Numbered from the stretch's first letter, positions 38,701-51,501 are shown. The stretch: 64,000 bases of DNA from Trichopria drosophilae (GCA_030407085.1 CM059585.1:116921501-116985500), one strand, 5' to 3'. A program made the numbers and translations. Notes: generated by a model not told the origin, from the sequence alone.

Positions 38701-40050
38701 AATTTGTTTAAAGCCTCTGAAATTCAGCAGAATTTTTTATGACATTTATGAAAATTTACAAAAAATTCAAATATAAAAAAATTGTAACGAAAATTTCCGC
38801 GGAAAATTTAGAATAATTGTCCCTTGAGGAAATTTGAAGGCAATCTTTAAGAAAAAAAACGCTCTGTACGCCTATATACTTTTGGTGAAAAAAAACTGAT
38901 ATTTAACAACAAATTTCGCATTTTGTATTGCATTTTTTGTACTCTAAATATTCTAACTTTGGACTTAATTTAAGTTCAGACATTGCGCATATACAGGTTT
39001 TCGACATTTAAAATAATGTAAATGAAAAATGAACTCAATTTTTAAAAAAATGTCAATTAGAATATTTTTCTAAAAAATACATAAAAAATACTGTTTCTGC
39101 ACAATATTTTAAATTTGTCTATATTTAAAATTTTAAACATTTGTATCCGCCACTGTTGGCACACTCGAAAACATATACCTATGTGTTCATATAACTTATG
39201 TAAACATATTTTACTTTTTTCACACATGTTTTCAAAATCAGTGGATACTCAATTATTTTATCGTAATTGATCATTTTCAAATTTAGTATACTCATATCCC
39301 AAGATAACGCAGTCTAGCTATGTTTCTTTTTTATATTATTTTTCTTAGAAAAGTAAAAAATGTCCGATTTTTACAGCGAAAAACGTATTTTTTTATTTCA
39401 ATTTGTTATCAAAAATTAAAAATCTATAACAAAATAAAAACTCATTATTTTAGCTAAAAGGAGCTTATGAAGACTTTATTGTTTGCTATTTTAATTATTT
39501 TACATTAAAAAGCTGCAGCGTCCATCGCAAAACAATTTGTGCCTCACAAATCACTCGTTATTTTATTTCAGATTGAATTTTTGTCTGAAATGTGTACACA
39601 AGGTCTATTTTAATAATGCATATTATCTTCAACACATTCCACTAGAATTAACAAAAAAATAATAAATAATACTTGCTTATTTTTCGTCGTATTAACTAAA
39701 ATCGTCATTAATGTGTTAATGAAAATTGCAATTCTCCCAAGTTTAATAACATTCATCACAATCATTTCGAAGAAAGTTTCAAAAACTACAAAGAATTAGA
39801 ATACTTGAAATATTAAATATAAAAAGATGTTTTCGAATAATACGCGGTAGGTAAGTTTCGGTGGCAAAGGAAGTGCAAATATTGTTGTACTTGTTCCGCT
39901 TAACCACGCGATTAGGCTGTAGAGCGTTTGACCGTTATTTCGAACGCCTACCGCATGGTGGTGCATCCAGTGGTGACACAAACTTATGCCAAATTTTTCT
40001 CGTAAGTGTTAACGCTTCGGGAGTTACATCAAATGTATCACTGCTTCATA
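35780..40050. other. AT-rich, no recognised gene
   Basis: 35.8-36.1 kb contains a purine/pyrimidine-biased segment with GAGAGA runs. From 36.1 to 40.0 kb the sequence is strongly AT-rich with poly-A and poly-T runs. The frames at 38137-38499 are open on both strands and match nothing I know. A GTAG|GTAAGT donor-like site occurs at about 39851 without a convincing exon. Confidence 0.45.
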
Positions 40051-40058
40051 TGTGTTAC

Positions 40059-40079
40059 ATATATATATATATATATATA
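40059..40079. repeat. AT dinucleotide microsatellite
   Basis: About ten AT units, immediately beside the left edge of the inverted-repeat element at 40080-41090. Confidence 0.9.
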
Positions 40080-41090
40080 CAGGTTACACGGCAAAACAAC
40101 ACAACGATAAAATAATTGGACAAAATAATGGTTACAAACATAATCATGACAAAATAATCGAATAAAAATAATTATTGTAATGTAGTATTGGATAATGAAT
40201 ACGATCAATTTACAATTCTTAACACTCTTACATTATAGCATTCATCGTGATACAAATATTATAATGTAATGTGTTTCGTAAGCAATCAGAGATTAGTTAG
40301 TCGTATAATTTAAACGTGTGCACATATATCATCGTTATTATGAATTTACAATTTTTACAAAGTAAAAAAGGCAATCCATTATTGTTATATAAAAATTAAC
40401 TGTTTAATCACTTAAGAAAAACAATATCCCATATTAATTTGAGATGTCAACAATATTACACAGATAAAAAGTGCACAACGCAGGCCAAAACAATAAGCAC
40501 AGACAAAATGGGAAATACATGCTTATACAGAATATCTTAATAATAAACATCTCATAATTCCGAATTTATGCATAAAATATTTCATCAGGAACACTTATAA
40601 AAGTGACAAATAATAATCGCGGATCAGATCATGCAAACGTGCAGGCCAAACAGATAGCTAATAAAATAAAAACTAGAGCGACTAAACCCAACGTGCACGA
40701 AGAACCCAAATGTTTCTAAAACGTTTCTGGAACATTCTAAAAACGTTTTAGAAACATTTGGGTTCTTCGTGCCCGTTGGGAAACAAGTGAAAATACAACT
40801 GAAATAATCGCTCAGTATGCTAAAAAAGCATACATCTGCCGAATTGCTAAGCACCTCGGCATTATCGCGTGCAATACAACGTAGCAAAATGTATTAAAAT
40901 TTAATTGTACAAATTTAAAATACAAATTAGTCTTATTCGTGTTAATTTTTTTTATTGTTTTAATGTGATTATTTTTTCGAAGTGTTATTTTGTTGTAATT
41001 AGTTTGTCGCTGTGTTATTTTGTCGTCATTGTTTTGACATGTGTTATTTTGTCCCTTAATTATTTTGTCGTGATACCGTTAGACCACTGA
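40080..41090. mobile_element. Inverted-repeat element with GACAAAATAA-type ends
   Basis: The left 90 bases carry CGATAAAATAATTGGACAAAATAA and related words. The right 130 bases (about 40965-41090) carry the same words in inverted orientation as three to four imperfect tandem units of GTGTTATTTTGTCGT. Read in opposite senses, the two ends share ACACGG/CACGACAAAATAA-type borders. The interior is AT-rich and holds a strong 94-bp hairpin. The terminal architecture, with simple repeats inside inverted arms, resembles that of the 15387-15636 element. The translated frame with repeated CYFVV is an artefact of these units. No target-site duplication was resolved, so the edges are approximate. Confidence 0.5.
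40687..40780. repeat. Near-perfect 94-bp hairpin
   Basis: Two 40-nt arms are inverted copies with a single mismatch (T at 40694 against G in the partner arm). They begin CCCAACG and end CGTTGGG, around a 14-nt loop. The arms contain CACGAAGAACCCAAATG. The centre contains TTCTGGAACATTC, which matches a three-unit heat-shock element (TTC..GAA..TTC). An arm of this length and perfection would fold strongly in RNA or DNA. It could be a very young small foldback insertion, a hairpin-RNA precursor or a structured arm of the surrounding element. Confidence 0.85.
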
Positions 41091-42690
41091 TACGCGATAA
41101 CATAAACAAATACACCATTGGTTGTCAGATTACACTTGTATAAGAAATTGAAATACGTGTAAAAAAAGTTCAACGTAATTACTGCAAGATCTACTTATAC
41201 AAAAAAATATTATATCGTAATTTTAAATTGGATTATGTCTCAGTGTGACGTTTTCTTCCATTATTAATTTTGCAAAAATATATTCAATAGATCGAAATAT
41301 ATTCCTCTCAAACTAGGAGGAAAATACTTGTTCCATTGTATTTTATTTTTCAGTATGGATACAATAAAAATGTACTGAATGTACGAAAATAGGTTCAAAA
41401 ATACTGCCTGTAATGCGACTTCTTGTGCAAAGGATGCAGAATCAACTGATACCCATCACTCTGTTAGGGCTGACAAAATAATCCAATGTTGTGAATGGCA
41501 CTCTTCATCTGTAGTAACCAAGTCCGGAACTGTTTTCATACAAAAGAACGTCAACTCGAGAGAAGGACTTAAGGAGTGCAGATTAAACTGAATTAAATGA
41601 AAGCAGTAAACTAGGGCAGTATAGTAATTCGCGTTGCTGGAGAGGAGTAAGCCGAATAATAAAGACGGCAGAGTGTACGTCGGAGTCGCGTGGCTACCGT
41701 ATGACGTTTTTTACGCATACTTATATGCATACGAGAACATTACAAACGCGGTGCGTAATCGTTCGTCCACGGATTTAAGCGCAAGGTAAGCCTGTTGGCG
41801 GCGCCTTTCGCGTCCGGCTTATATAGCGGGTGGACCGATTGTTACGGTTTTAACGATTCGTTGGAAAACCGTACGTTATTGCTTATACGGGATGTAGTAT
41901 ACGAGGGCATGACGAAAAAGACACTTATTACCCCAAGTGTAAGTGCAAACACACGCAAGGGCAGCAAGACTGTGTGTGGCCAAGCTGAGGCATGTATAAA
42001 TACGCGAGAAGAGCCGCGTATAACAAGTTATGGCAGATAAATTTATAGCATCTCCACAGAAACGCCATTATTTTAAATGCACCCCTCCGCGTTTGTTCTT
42101 TCTCTCTCTTCCCTTAGTCCTCCATCTTTCTCTTTTTTTGTCCTCTTTGTCTCACTTTGGTTTCGTCCGTGTCGGTTGGTTCTTAGGGCCTCGTCCTTTC
42201 TTATCTCGCTCTCGTTGCGCGCACTCGGCTCGCTTACGCACGACGAATGTGTGCTTGGCTATTGGCTTTTACGATTTTTAAATGACTCGCCCAGGCTTTA
42301 TGACTTTCGACCCACGCTCGGGGAAGATTTCGTACAATTTCGCGAAAGAACGAAGCGAACGTATCCCTTTTAGTGCATAATAGCGATCCATCGGCTGGAA
42401 GTTACTGTAGGTGCCTTCGTAAAAAAGGGATATGTTTTCCGAAAAGTTAATTATATTTGCATGACCTACTCGCGAAAAAGTCTGGAGCGAACGAATTGGA
42501 CACGACAATCTTCAGCAAGAGATGGTTTCTTTACTTTTTCTTCCAGCTGCTTCATTGTTGGAATTGGCAGTAGTAGGCAACAGGAGACAGAAATTGGCTG
42601 AAAAATGTGGTATTTGACAAATATCCCAAACATTTCATCGAGTTCTGTTAAAAAGTCCAATATTATCTCAGTAATGGCGACAATTTTGAT
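41091..42690. other. No recognised gene; island with a strong donor-like site
   Basis: 41.1-41.6 kb is AT-rich. The segment at 41640-42060 is CpG-rich, and GCGCAAG|GTAAGC at 41781-41793 is a strong splice-donor match that could end a non-coding first exon. 42070-42240 is pyrimidine-rich. An open frame at 41795-42040 begins just after the donor-like site and is not recognised. Confidence 0.35.
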
Positions 42691-42701
42691 AGTGCTCTTA
42701 A

Positions 42702-44008
42702 CCCATTAACGCCTGAAATGACAATTTTTATACTTCATTTTCAATCAAGTATTTCATATCAAAATCAAAGTTGAAAACAATTGAGAGGTGCGTATCCTAC
42801 TATTTTCGAGGTCTCTCTTCAAGATTCCGAGGTCAAAATTGAGTTTCAGTCATCAGAAATTCCAATATGGCGCCGAATATGAAAAAAATTTCCAAAAAAT
42901 TGGGAATTTTTTATACTTATCAATTTTTTTCGAGCCCTTAGAATATTAGGATTCTATTGAAACTCTGAACAAAGGTGAAGAAAATACTTCAATTTTTAGG
43001 AAAAATTTTACTTTTATACCCTGCATCATTCAAACGACCTCAAAATGTTGTCAACAATGAAAATGTCTTTGAGAATTTTCTGGGCGCTCTAACTCCAAAA
43101 CTACGAACTTTTTAAAAAAAATGCTCAGAATGAAAAGTTTTTAAAATTCATCAAGCGATATAGTGGAATTTTTTCAAAATTTTTTGATAAAATTTTGAGA
43201 CATTTTTTTAAAACATTTTTTTCATAATTGTAATTTATTTACAAAAAATTCTGAAAAAAATTAACTGTATTCTCTGATGAATTCTAAGAGTTATTTGTTC
43301 TTTGCAACTTTTTCGAAAAGTTGATAGTTTTCGAGGAAATGAATTTAAAATAATATAGTTTAGGCTTTTTTCCCCCAAAAAACTATTAACTTTTGGAAAA
43401 AATTGCACAGAACAAAAAACTCGTAGAATTCATAAGTGAATACACCATTTTTTTTCAGAATTTTTCATAAATAAATTATGATTTTGAAAAAAAATTTTGA
43501 AAAAAAATTTCTCAAAATGTCATCACAAAAATCTGAAAAAATTCAAGTATATTTCTCGATTAATTCTAAGAACTTTTCATTCTTAGCATTTTTTTATAAC
43601 AGCATGTAGTTTTTGAGTTAGAACGTTCAGAAATTTTTCAAAGAAATTTTCATTGTTGACGCCATTTTGAGGTCGTTACAATGATGTGCGGTATAAAAGT
43701 ACAATTTTTCCTTAAAATTGAAGTATTTTGTTCACCTTTGTTCAGAGTTTCAATAGAATCCTAATATTATAATAGCTCGAAAAAAATTGATAGGAATAAA
43801 TAATTCCCAATTTTTTGGAATTTTTTTAAAAGTTCGGTGCCATATTGGAATTCCTGATGGCTGAAACTCAATTTCGACCTCGGAATCTTGAAGAGCGACC
43901 TCGAAAGCAATAGGATATGTACCTTTCAATTGTTTTCAACTTCGATTTTGATATGAAATACTTGATTGATAATGAAGTATAAAAAATGCCATTTCAGGCG
44001 TTAATGGG
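42702..44008. mobile_element. TTAA-flanked foldback element (piggyBac-type, non-autonomous)
   Basis: The element begins CCCATTAACGCCTGAAATG and ends with its exact inverse, flanked on both sides by TTAA (42698-42701 and 44009-44012). The arms, about 42702-43335 and 43375-44008, are inverted copies over roughly 630 bp at high identity, separated by an AT-rich spacer of about 40 bp. TTAA duplication and ends starting with CCC are hallmarks of the piggyBac superfamily. There is no transposase frame, so it would depend on a partner in trans. A related terminal fragment lies at 21646-21790. Transcription through it would give a hairpin RNA of over 600 bp. Confidence 0.85.
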
Positions 44009-44013
44009 TTAAG

Positions 44014-47000
44014 TAACTCACAAAATTTAACTATTTTTATTTGTCGAATATTTACATTTGTCTAGTCTTTTTCTAACATTTAATTATTTTAATTTTAATA
44101 TAACGCGTGTCATGTGAAATCCAACGCCCCATAGTAAATGAATGTTCAGTTTCATAATTGGTGATCCTAACACTCTAAAGGTTTTATAAAAGTTCAATAA
44201 GTCAATCAGTTATACTAGTTTTTGCAATTTTATCAATCATAGTCGACATATTTAATTTTATAACTTTACCACAATTTAGAATTCAATAAACCCTAAATTT
44301 AAGTGAATAAATATGGCTTCCATTCCATAATTCTATAATATTCGATCATCAAAGCGACGTTATATGTGTGGTTAGTAATCATGGTTAGTAATTACAGAAT
44401 AATTTGATGACTTTTTGGATTTCTCCATTGTTTTGGTCTACTGTATCCTACTTTGACCATTTTACTTCATGGCGCCCTTTTTAACCTTGAATAGTACGAC
44501 CGAATTTATGCACACCATAATCAGATGCTCTAAAAAACAAAATATTAATATTATAGAAAATCATCTTTTATTTTCTTACAAGAAGCTCTTAATCGCTTAA
44601 CTGGTAGCCAAAAAGAAATTGGCATATAAGTTGTACTCCCCATATTGATTTTTGAAAATCTGACATCAGATTCGTATTCAGCGACTTAAAAACCTATAGT
44701 ATACTAAATTTCATGTAAATTCATTGAAAACTGTGGATGTTATTATATATGATGCATCACCAGTCATGGCACTTTTTTTGTACACATATGATACATTACC
44801 AGTGAAGTGGTTAAAGTCGAAGGTATATCCCGTTATGATACTCAGCTAAAAGCTTCCGCTTTGATCACCAGATGATACTCAAATCTCAAATAAGAAGTCA
44901 GGTTCGGTTACGTTACAAAAAAATACATTAGTTTACAAATATGAAAATATGAATAATTGATAATAAATTAATATGGCTTCCCATTCCATAGTTTCATCAT
45001 TTTCGATCAACAACCATCCAATAGTTGAAAACAGTTAACTTTATGGTAAATCATGGTTAGTATAGAGAAAAGAAGAAATAAGTCGAGGGTAAGAAAAAAC
45101 AATCAGCATTCCATTATATCGATAGGAAATCCATTACCATTTGAAACACTTCAAAGCCGATCAAAATTAGCAATAAAACCAGGGTAAGTTTACGACCCTC
45201 AATAAAATCAAAGTCGACATAAAAGCAGTGAGAAAACGATCGACAAACGTTCGATAGATTCCGATCATTCACAAAGCGATTGCTAGAAATAGAAGAGAAA
45301 GATCAGGGTGGCCCACTGGGTACTCGTAGCTTGGGCACCCTATAAGAAGTGATCGTTACTGTACACCGCCCTATAATCTACACGGGCTAATGACGTCCAT
45401 TACGTTACCGCGCACTACGGCAGTTCTGATACGCGATTCTGCTCTCTCTCACTTTTAGTTTCCCTTTCATACTTTTTTAACGTCCATCTCACTCCTTGCT
45501 TTGGTGCTCTCATGCTGATTCTCGTTCTTCCTCTGAAGTTTGTTTTCGATCTTGCTTCCTCTTGTTTTTTCAACTCTTTCCATCGCAACGACTTTTGCTT
45601 TGTGTTGAGACGTTCTTGCTCATGGTCGATATGTCTTTCTTCTTCCATCTCGCCATCATCTCAGAGGCTGACCACACAGAGTATACCGCATGAACGCAGA
45701 ACACACAAAACCCAGCATGCGAATGCTTTTATCCACCCATCGATATAGTCACGAAAGATCTTCCGTTTTCTCACTCCTCTCAAAAAAATGAAATGCAAAC
45801 ACAATTAATTCCTATTCTCCTAAATGTTTAGGAACCATCACGATTTTATCGTAGATTAATCCCAATTGCCTGTAGTTTCAAAACTGATTGCCTAATCCTG
45901 ATCTCATTTCTTCTTTAAACTCCTGTGGAGTCCAACACACACAATCTCATAAAGGTTGTTCATTTTCTTGAGTTCTTCATGTTTCTTGATATTCATATAT
46001 TGCGAAAACCATTAATTTCATGTATTTTTTACACTTCTTCCACTTCTATCCATTTCGCCGTCAAAACATTCTGTTCACAAATACCGTTTCGAGTATTTCC
46101 GTACAATTTACACGGAAATCTTTCTTTCCGCTTTTAGAAATTTAGCCAGTTGTTAAATCACTTCGAAGGATCCCAAAGGACGTGAATAAAATAAAAGATA
46201 ACTAATTACTAGTTCGATATGTTACTCGTGATGTATATTTTAGACTATAACAGGAGTTTTGTTCATGATTTGCAAAATAAGAAAGAAATTGTCTTTTTAG
46301 ACATACCTTCAGCTTTGTAATTTGCATTTTATTGAAATGGCTAATGTCTCCATCCATCCCGAAGTACGAAGTAATAGAAAATTTTTCAGGGAATCGTGAC
46401 TGCAATTTAGATTTGCAACCCCGGCCTGTCCGGACACGGGGCATTATTCCTTATCCGTTTTCAGCAAAACACCGCTGCATGCGAATGCTGGACAGAAAAC
46501 AGTTGAATGGAAACGGTCGATTATCGGTCTTCTTTTGTCGGGAAAATCTCGTCTGCCCGCGGCAAAATCAGCACATCGATTGCTCTCCGCCTCGTTAAAA
46601 ATGTCCAGAGGCTTACATCTCCCGTTTATTATCCGGAACGTTTAAACGTTTTTGCACGAGTCGACGAGGAGAGCGACCACGGCAACGACGAATATAGTGC
46701 TGCATATTCGTCGGCCATCCGCAAATCTTGGATGGCGCCGAGCCAAGCCGAGTCGTCCGGAGCCGGGGATTAATGCGTGTTTATGTATATTTCCCGAGCG
46801 TTTTTCAAATTGAGCCGCAATACTGTTAGATCGGCGTGAATCTACTTCTACGACGGAAACTGGATCCTAAATATAGTTTTTATAGATCTCGTATAACTTA
46901 CTGTTTATGTCGACTTGCGACTTTTTATGATTTTCAGTGATTTGTGATTTTTTGAAAATAAAACGGCGTCTTCGAAATTAATGTTCTTTGTCATCTGAGA

Positions 47001-49190
47001 GTTCATTGAAAGATTTATCACTGTTGTTAATATTTACAATGTCGAAAAGTAGTAATACAGAATCACATCGATAAAAATACAAAAACGAGACCGATTATTC
47101 CTGCAGTAATGATTTTTGATGTCCAGTCAGTTCTCAGGTTCATAGGTCAGATATAATTATGGAACAATATATCACAAGACAATACAACACAATGACCCCG
47201 CACACCCACTTACAACCAGTCCTCCCAAACCGTGCAGTGGCTTGATCTCTGTATATCATTCCAGTAAGGATCTGGCAAAAATATGAAAAACCATGACAAG
47301 TACACGATTGCTCGCATTGTTGCCTAAAAATATCATCTGTAGGTAGGTAAAGTAGGATCCCATCTGGACGTTGGTAAACACGTCAATATCACAGTGAACA
47401 CGTAGAAGCGTTCTACATGTAGATTGGAGAAATTTCGTAAAACGCTACATTAAGATTGAATGGATTATTAAAAAAACAAATAGAAAAAGTTATTTATAGA
47501 GCAATTTTAATTGTCAAATTTCTACTTTAGCGCTCTATTGCCAACACGTGTGACGTTAAATTTACCGGAATTCGTAATACACGATAAACAATTAGTTTCG
47601 AGACGAACCGGGTTATTTTGTATTTCTCTTAACACCCGAATATTGGCAAGAGGCTTAGGAGCCATTGCCAAGCAACCAAGAGTCTTGAGACTCCACCGTC
47701 GCCGAAAGAGAATTTCCATCGCAAAGACCCGATTCTTCTTCGTGTACACATAAACTAATTACGATCAATCACCGTGTAAGCCAAAATGAAGGTAGCTTAT
47801 TCTGGGTAGACTCGGCGTTGTTCGATGGTGAAGAACTTACCTAATAGCGACAATAGTTTGTTTGCTCACCTATTTTAGCGCCATCCGCTACGAATAGAGT
47901 TCACATAGTTGTATACTGACGCCTTCTGGAAAAAAAAACGTTAACATTTTACATTTTACATACGTTGCCATGAAAATTTAATGTTTGAATATGACGCGGA
48001 TTTCTTTATACCATGCCATATATCAAATGTGTATTCAACAGTTTATTTCGTTTTTATTGTTTGAAAGTCAGTACTTGATAGATAATATCATTCAGAGTTC
48101 CCGACACTAGAAATACGATGATGGAAATAGGAAAATTGTATGTTTTTGCTTAACTAAGAAAAACAAAAAAATGGAGCTCCCAATAATGACATTCAAAGTA
48201 TATTGCAGGATGAATTTTCAGGAATTCTGTTCAGGATTGTATTTAGTAGTTAATTAACCACTCCCTTACCAGGAGGATGAAATGATGGTCGTTTTCATAA
48301 CATAACTGCATCAACTTTTAGGACACAGCCTGCATGAGGATATAATCAGGAGTTCCTGTTGATGTCTCTAAATTTCAGACTTTAATGGACTGTTCTTATT
48401 AGGACATCCTTAGGAAATATGGCATCTCGAGGAACCTAATAGGATCAGAAAAGTTGACATTTATAGGCACGGAGAAGCCCCTGACAATGTACAAGAGAAT
48501 AATGATGTATCAACAACTTCTATATCAAATAATGAAATAGAAAAGTTATTCCTTGATTTCGGACTCTAAAAGTCTGTTCATGAAAGTACAGAAATTGACA
48601 CCTGAGCGTTATCATTGATAGTACATTACGAAGATTTTTGTACATTTGTTTACAATGTTGTTTTATGACATTGTTGGAGAATAACACCATTATAGATGAT
48701 ATAAGATCCAGATGAGCGTTTTTCATTCCGTACTTGGATCAACTAATAGAGCAAATATTATACTGAGAACATCTACATATGATGTCCAAATGTCTACTTT
48801 TGTAGTGTTATTACTACCCTCCATATAATGTCACTCCTACTTTCGGACTCCAGAATAAAGATAATGGAAATAGAAATGTGCAAGACTTTCCTAAACATGG
48901 CTAATGTGTAACGACAAATTGGAGTCCTCCATATCAAATTACCATGATATGGAAATCTCCAGTAGTATTTCCTAATAAGATCCTGATCAATGTAGGGTGG
49001 AGCTCAATAGACCTTCAACAAGAAAATTATTCTCCTAACGTAAGCACAAGTGGTAATAACTGCAGAATTTTACATTACTGTATACATCAGTGGAGGGGCC
49101 TGCTTTATATAATTTTTTTTTTCAAAAAACCACTTTTAGGACTAAACAACTTTTGCCTCTAACATCCCCGACCTTCTACTGGAAGCCCAA
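44014..49190. other. No recognised gene; AT-rich with islands and a cryptic repeat
   Basis: 44.0-45.2 kb is AT-rich. 45420-45700 is pyrimidine-rich on the plus strand, so the charged Lys/Glu-rich minus-strand frame there is compositional. 46340-46780 is a CpG-rich island with open frames (46507-46773 ends in an acidic then Ser/Ala-rich stretch) and no recognised product. 47838-47846 on the minus strand reads TTAG|GTAAGT, another acceptor/donor overlap. 48180-48960 has many recurring AGGA and GGACATC words, like the cryptic stretch at 33.6-34.8 kb. Confidence 0.4.
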
Positions 49191-49199
49191 AACTGCTTC

Positions 49200-49720
49200 C
49201 TACGTTTTGCCAGGTCTTCGACGCGAATTGCGGATTCGGTGATGGCGTAAGTGGAGTCGAGATAAGTAGAGCCGTGAATTTAACGCTGCTGTAGAGACGA
49301 AACAACGGGGTGGCGTGCACGGGATACTCGTCTCCACCCTACCGATAAGTCGATGCGTGATTAGAGGGTGGCATTGTGCTGGGATGCGGAGGTTGCGATT
49401 CTTGCCGCCGTTTCCTCCTCATTTCCTCTGGCGTCGCTTCCTCGTCGCGGCAATAATTACAAGCACGGCGTCAAGAAGCACAGCTCTCGTCTCTTTGAGC
49501 TTATCGATTTTCCAGAATTAATAATTGCAGATGCGGTGCGCATCTACAGGTGAGCGTTTCCGTCCGTGTTCCGACGCTTATGAGGTCGGCGAAACTGTAA
49601 GAGGTGCCTCAAAGTTTTGGGAAGCCCCTTTCGATGCCTCTATTTATCGGGCTCTCGTGATTTTCGAATGGGCCGAATCTCCACAGGGGATGAAATTTTC
49701 AAGAGAACGTAATTAAACAT
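49200..49720 (+). other. GC-rich island with possible 19-nt microexon
   Basis: A CpG-rich block. At its core, AATAATTGCAG (acceptor-like, ending 49530) precedes a 19-base segment starting ATGCGG, then CTACAG|GTGAGC, a strong donor with GT at 49550-49551. A longer exon starting upstream (TTTTCCAG at about 49515) is also possible. The frames through this block at 49315-49716 are not recognised. Confidence 0.25.
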
Positions 49721-50274
49721 CCGATACTTTTTGGCATGGCACGTACGAGTTTGAAGAAGTTGAGGAGCAAGAAACACCGTAAAAGCAGTTCAAACTACTG
49801 TCGGGGGATGCTGCTAATATACGGTACTGAAATTTCTAGAGATTTGCATACATTTCTACAGTTCCTCGCTAAATAACCGCTTAATCCTACACGTATTTTC
49901 AAATAACCAGAATTACCCGGACACCGGAATCCGAATACGGTATTCATGTACTTGTCACTTTATGAGTGCATAAATTGAAAATGAACCTCAGGGTGGTACG
50001 TGAAATCGATCTGTACGGACTGAAGTACACGTACAATTAGAGAGAAATGCATGTAAAGGAGAATTTAAAAACGTTAAGTTGTAAACTCCCCTTAAGTAAA
50101 ACAAGAGTCTAGCAAAGGGAGGAGAGGAGAGTCTTGTAACAGGATCGCAGATTTATCGAGCATCTCGTCCCTTCGACATTCCTCGCTCCTCGATTTCGTT
50201 CTCGGGTAGCATAAATATTAAAAATTTACCGTTTCTCACTGACCAGGAGAAACGAATGCGAAAGCCATGCGGTT

Positions 50275-50410
50275 CCTCCCCACCTTCGGACTCCCCTTTT
50301 CTCTCTCTATTTTTCTCCTATCTTCCTCACCAAGTTTCTCTCGTTTTCTCTCTCTGTTTACCAGGTAAAATAGATCTTGCTTCTTCCTCTCTCAGGTAAA
50401 CACATGGTGT
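50275..50410 (+). promoter_or_regulatory. Tandem candidate recursive splice sites
   Basis: A long pyrimidine tract (CTCTCTATTTTTCTCC and continuing) ends in TTTACCAG followed at once by GTAAAA, with the junction at 50364/50365. Thirty-one bases later a second tract (TTGCTTCTTCCTCTCTCAG) ends in CAG followed by GTAAAC, with the junction at 50395/50396. Each junction has the acceptor-then-donor order of recursive splice (ratchet) sites known from long insect introns. The 31-nt segment between them could also be a small exon. Both point to a plus-strand transcript. The host gene is not identified. Confidence 0.5.
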
Positions 50411-51501
50411 CATCCTAGTGTGTATATGCGCTTATTTGAGACATATTCGTGTGGTCGTTTCGGACGCACCACGTTTTGGTGAGCCCACCGAGCGCACGCG
50501 GAACGTATCGATATCCGAGTATAACGATATCGTGCGCTCCATCGAAACCGATAAATAACTCGACTCGCCGTATAAATTCTACTTTCGCTCCTTATAAATT
50601 CGAGGCGAAAGGAAGACGAGGGACAGTTCTACGTGGATTTTACTAATTTTCTGTCGTGCGCCTGCGCCTCGTCAGGACAACGGCCGTTATAAAGAATGGG
50701 ATGCGCGGATTTCGTTTTATTCATTTCTTTCTTCTTATTTTTATTTCTTTTCATACGTTCACCGGACTCGGGATAAATGTTTGCTCAAAATATCTTTGTC
50801 ATTGAGGTCGTTACTTTTTAGAATCGTTGAAATTTGATAAGAAATCAAGCCGATGGTCCTTTTGATATCCATCGATGTCCGGAGCTTCAGCTGAAGATAA
50901 ATAACGTAGAGGACGTCTCTAACTTATTAGACGTGAAAACGTTTTGATATCAAGTAATCGTTATAGGTTTATCATCTCTTACTTAGGGACATAGTTGCCC
51001 ACTAATCCTTTCTGACGGATTGTACGTTGAATTTGTGGGCACATGGCTCCGTGGTCAATTGTTTTTCAATACATCCATCGATTGTAGGATAAGATGGGGT
51101 CGAAAATCTGGTTACTCTGAATACAATACACGGAAAAAAATCTCTTTTATATGTTATATATTATAACATTTTTTTTAAATATCATTGCATCAAACAATTC
51201 AGTGGAGTTGCAGAATTACTACATATTTCCGTAACAAAAATAAAATAGTAATTTTTAAATAATAAAATATATTAGTTCTCCCTAATAAGACAGTGAGCTT
51301 TATTATTTTACCAATAAGCTGCTCTATTTGCGTGAGAATATGGCTGCAGAATACAATTTCAAATTGTAAACAACACTACTTGTCATAATCCATGATAAAA
51401 AATAAAAAAAAAACTCAGTTTTTTAAGTGAAGTTTTCTTGGTTATGTTTCTTTGAAACCGGAATATGGACAAGGTGGTAAAAATTAATTTAATGGTTGAA
51501 G

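Noticed and set aside
40905..41090. Hydrophobic frame with repeated CYFVV
   Set aside because: Produced by the GTGTTATTTTGTCGT tandem units.
45415..45648. Charged Lys/Glu/Arg-rich minus-strand frame
   Set aside because: Purine-rich strand of a polypyrimidine tract; composition alone explains it.
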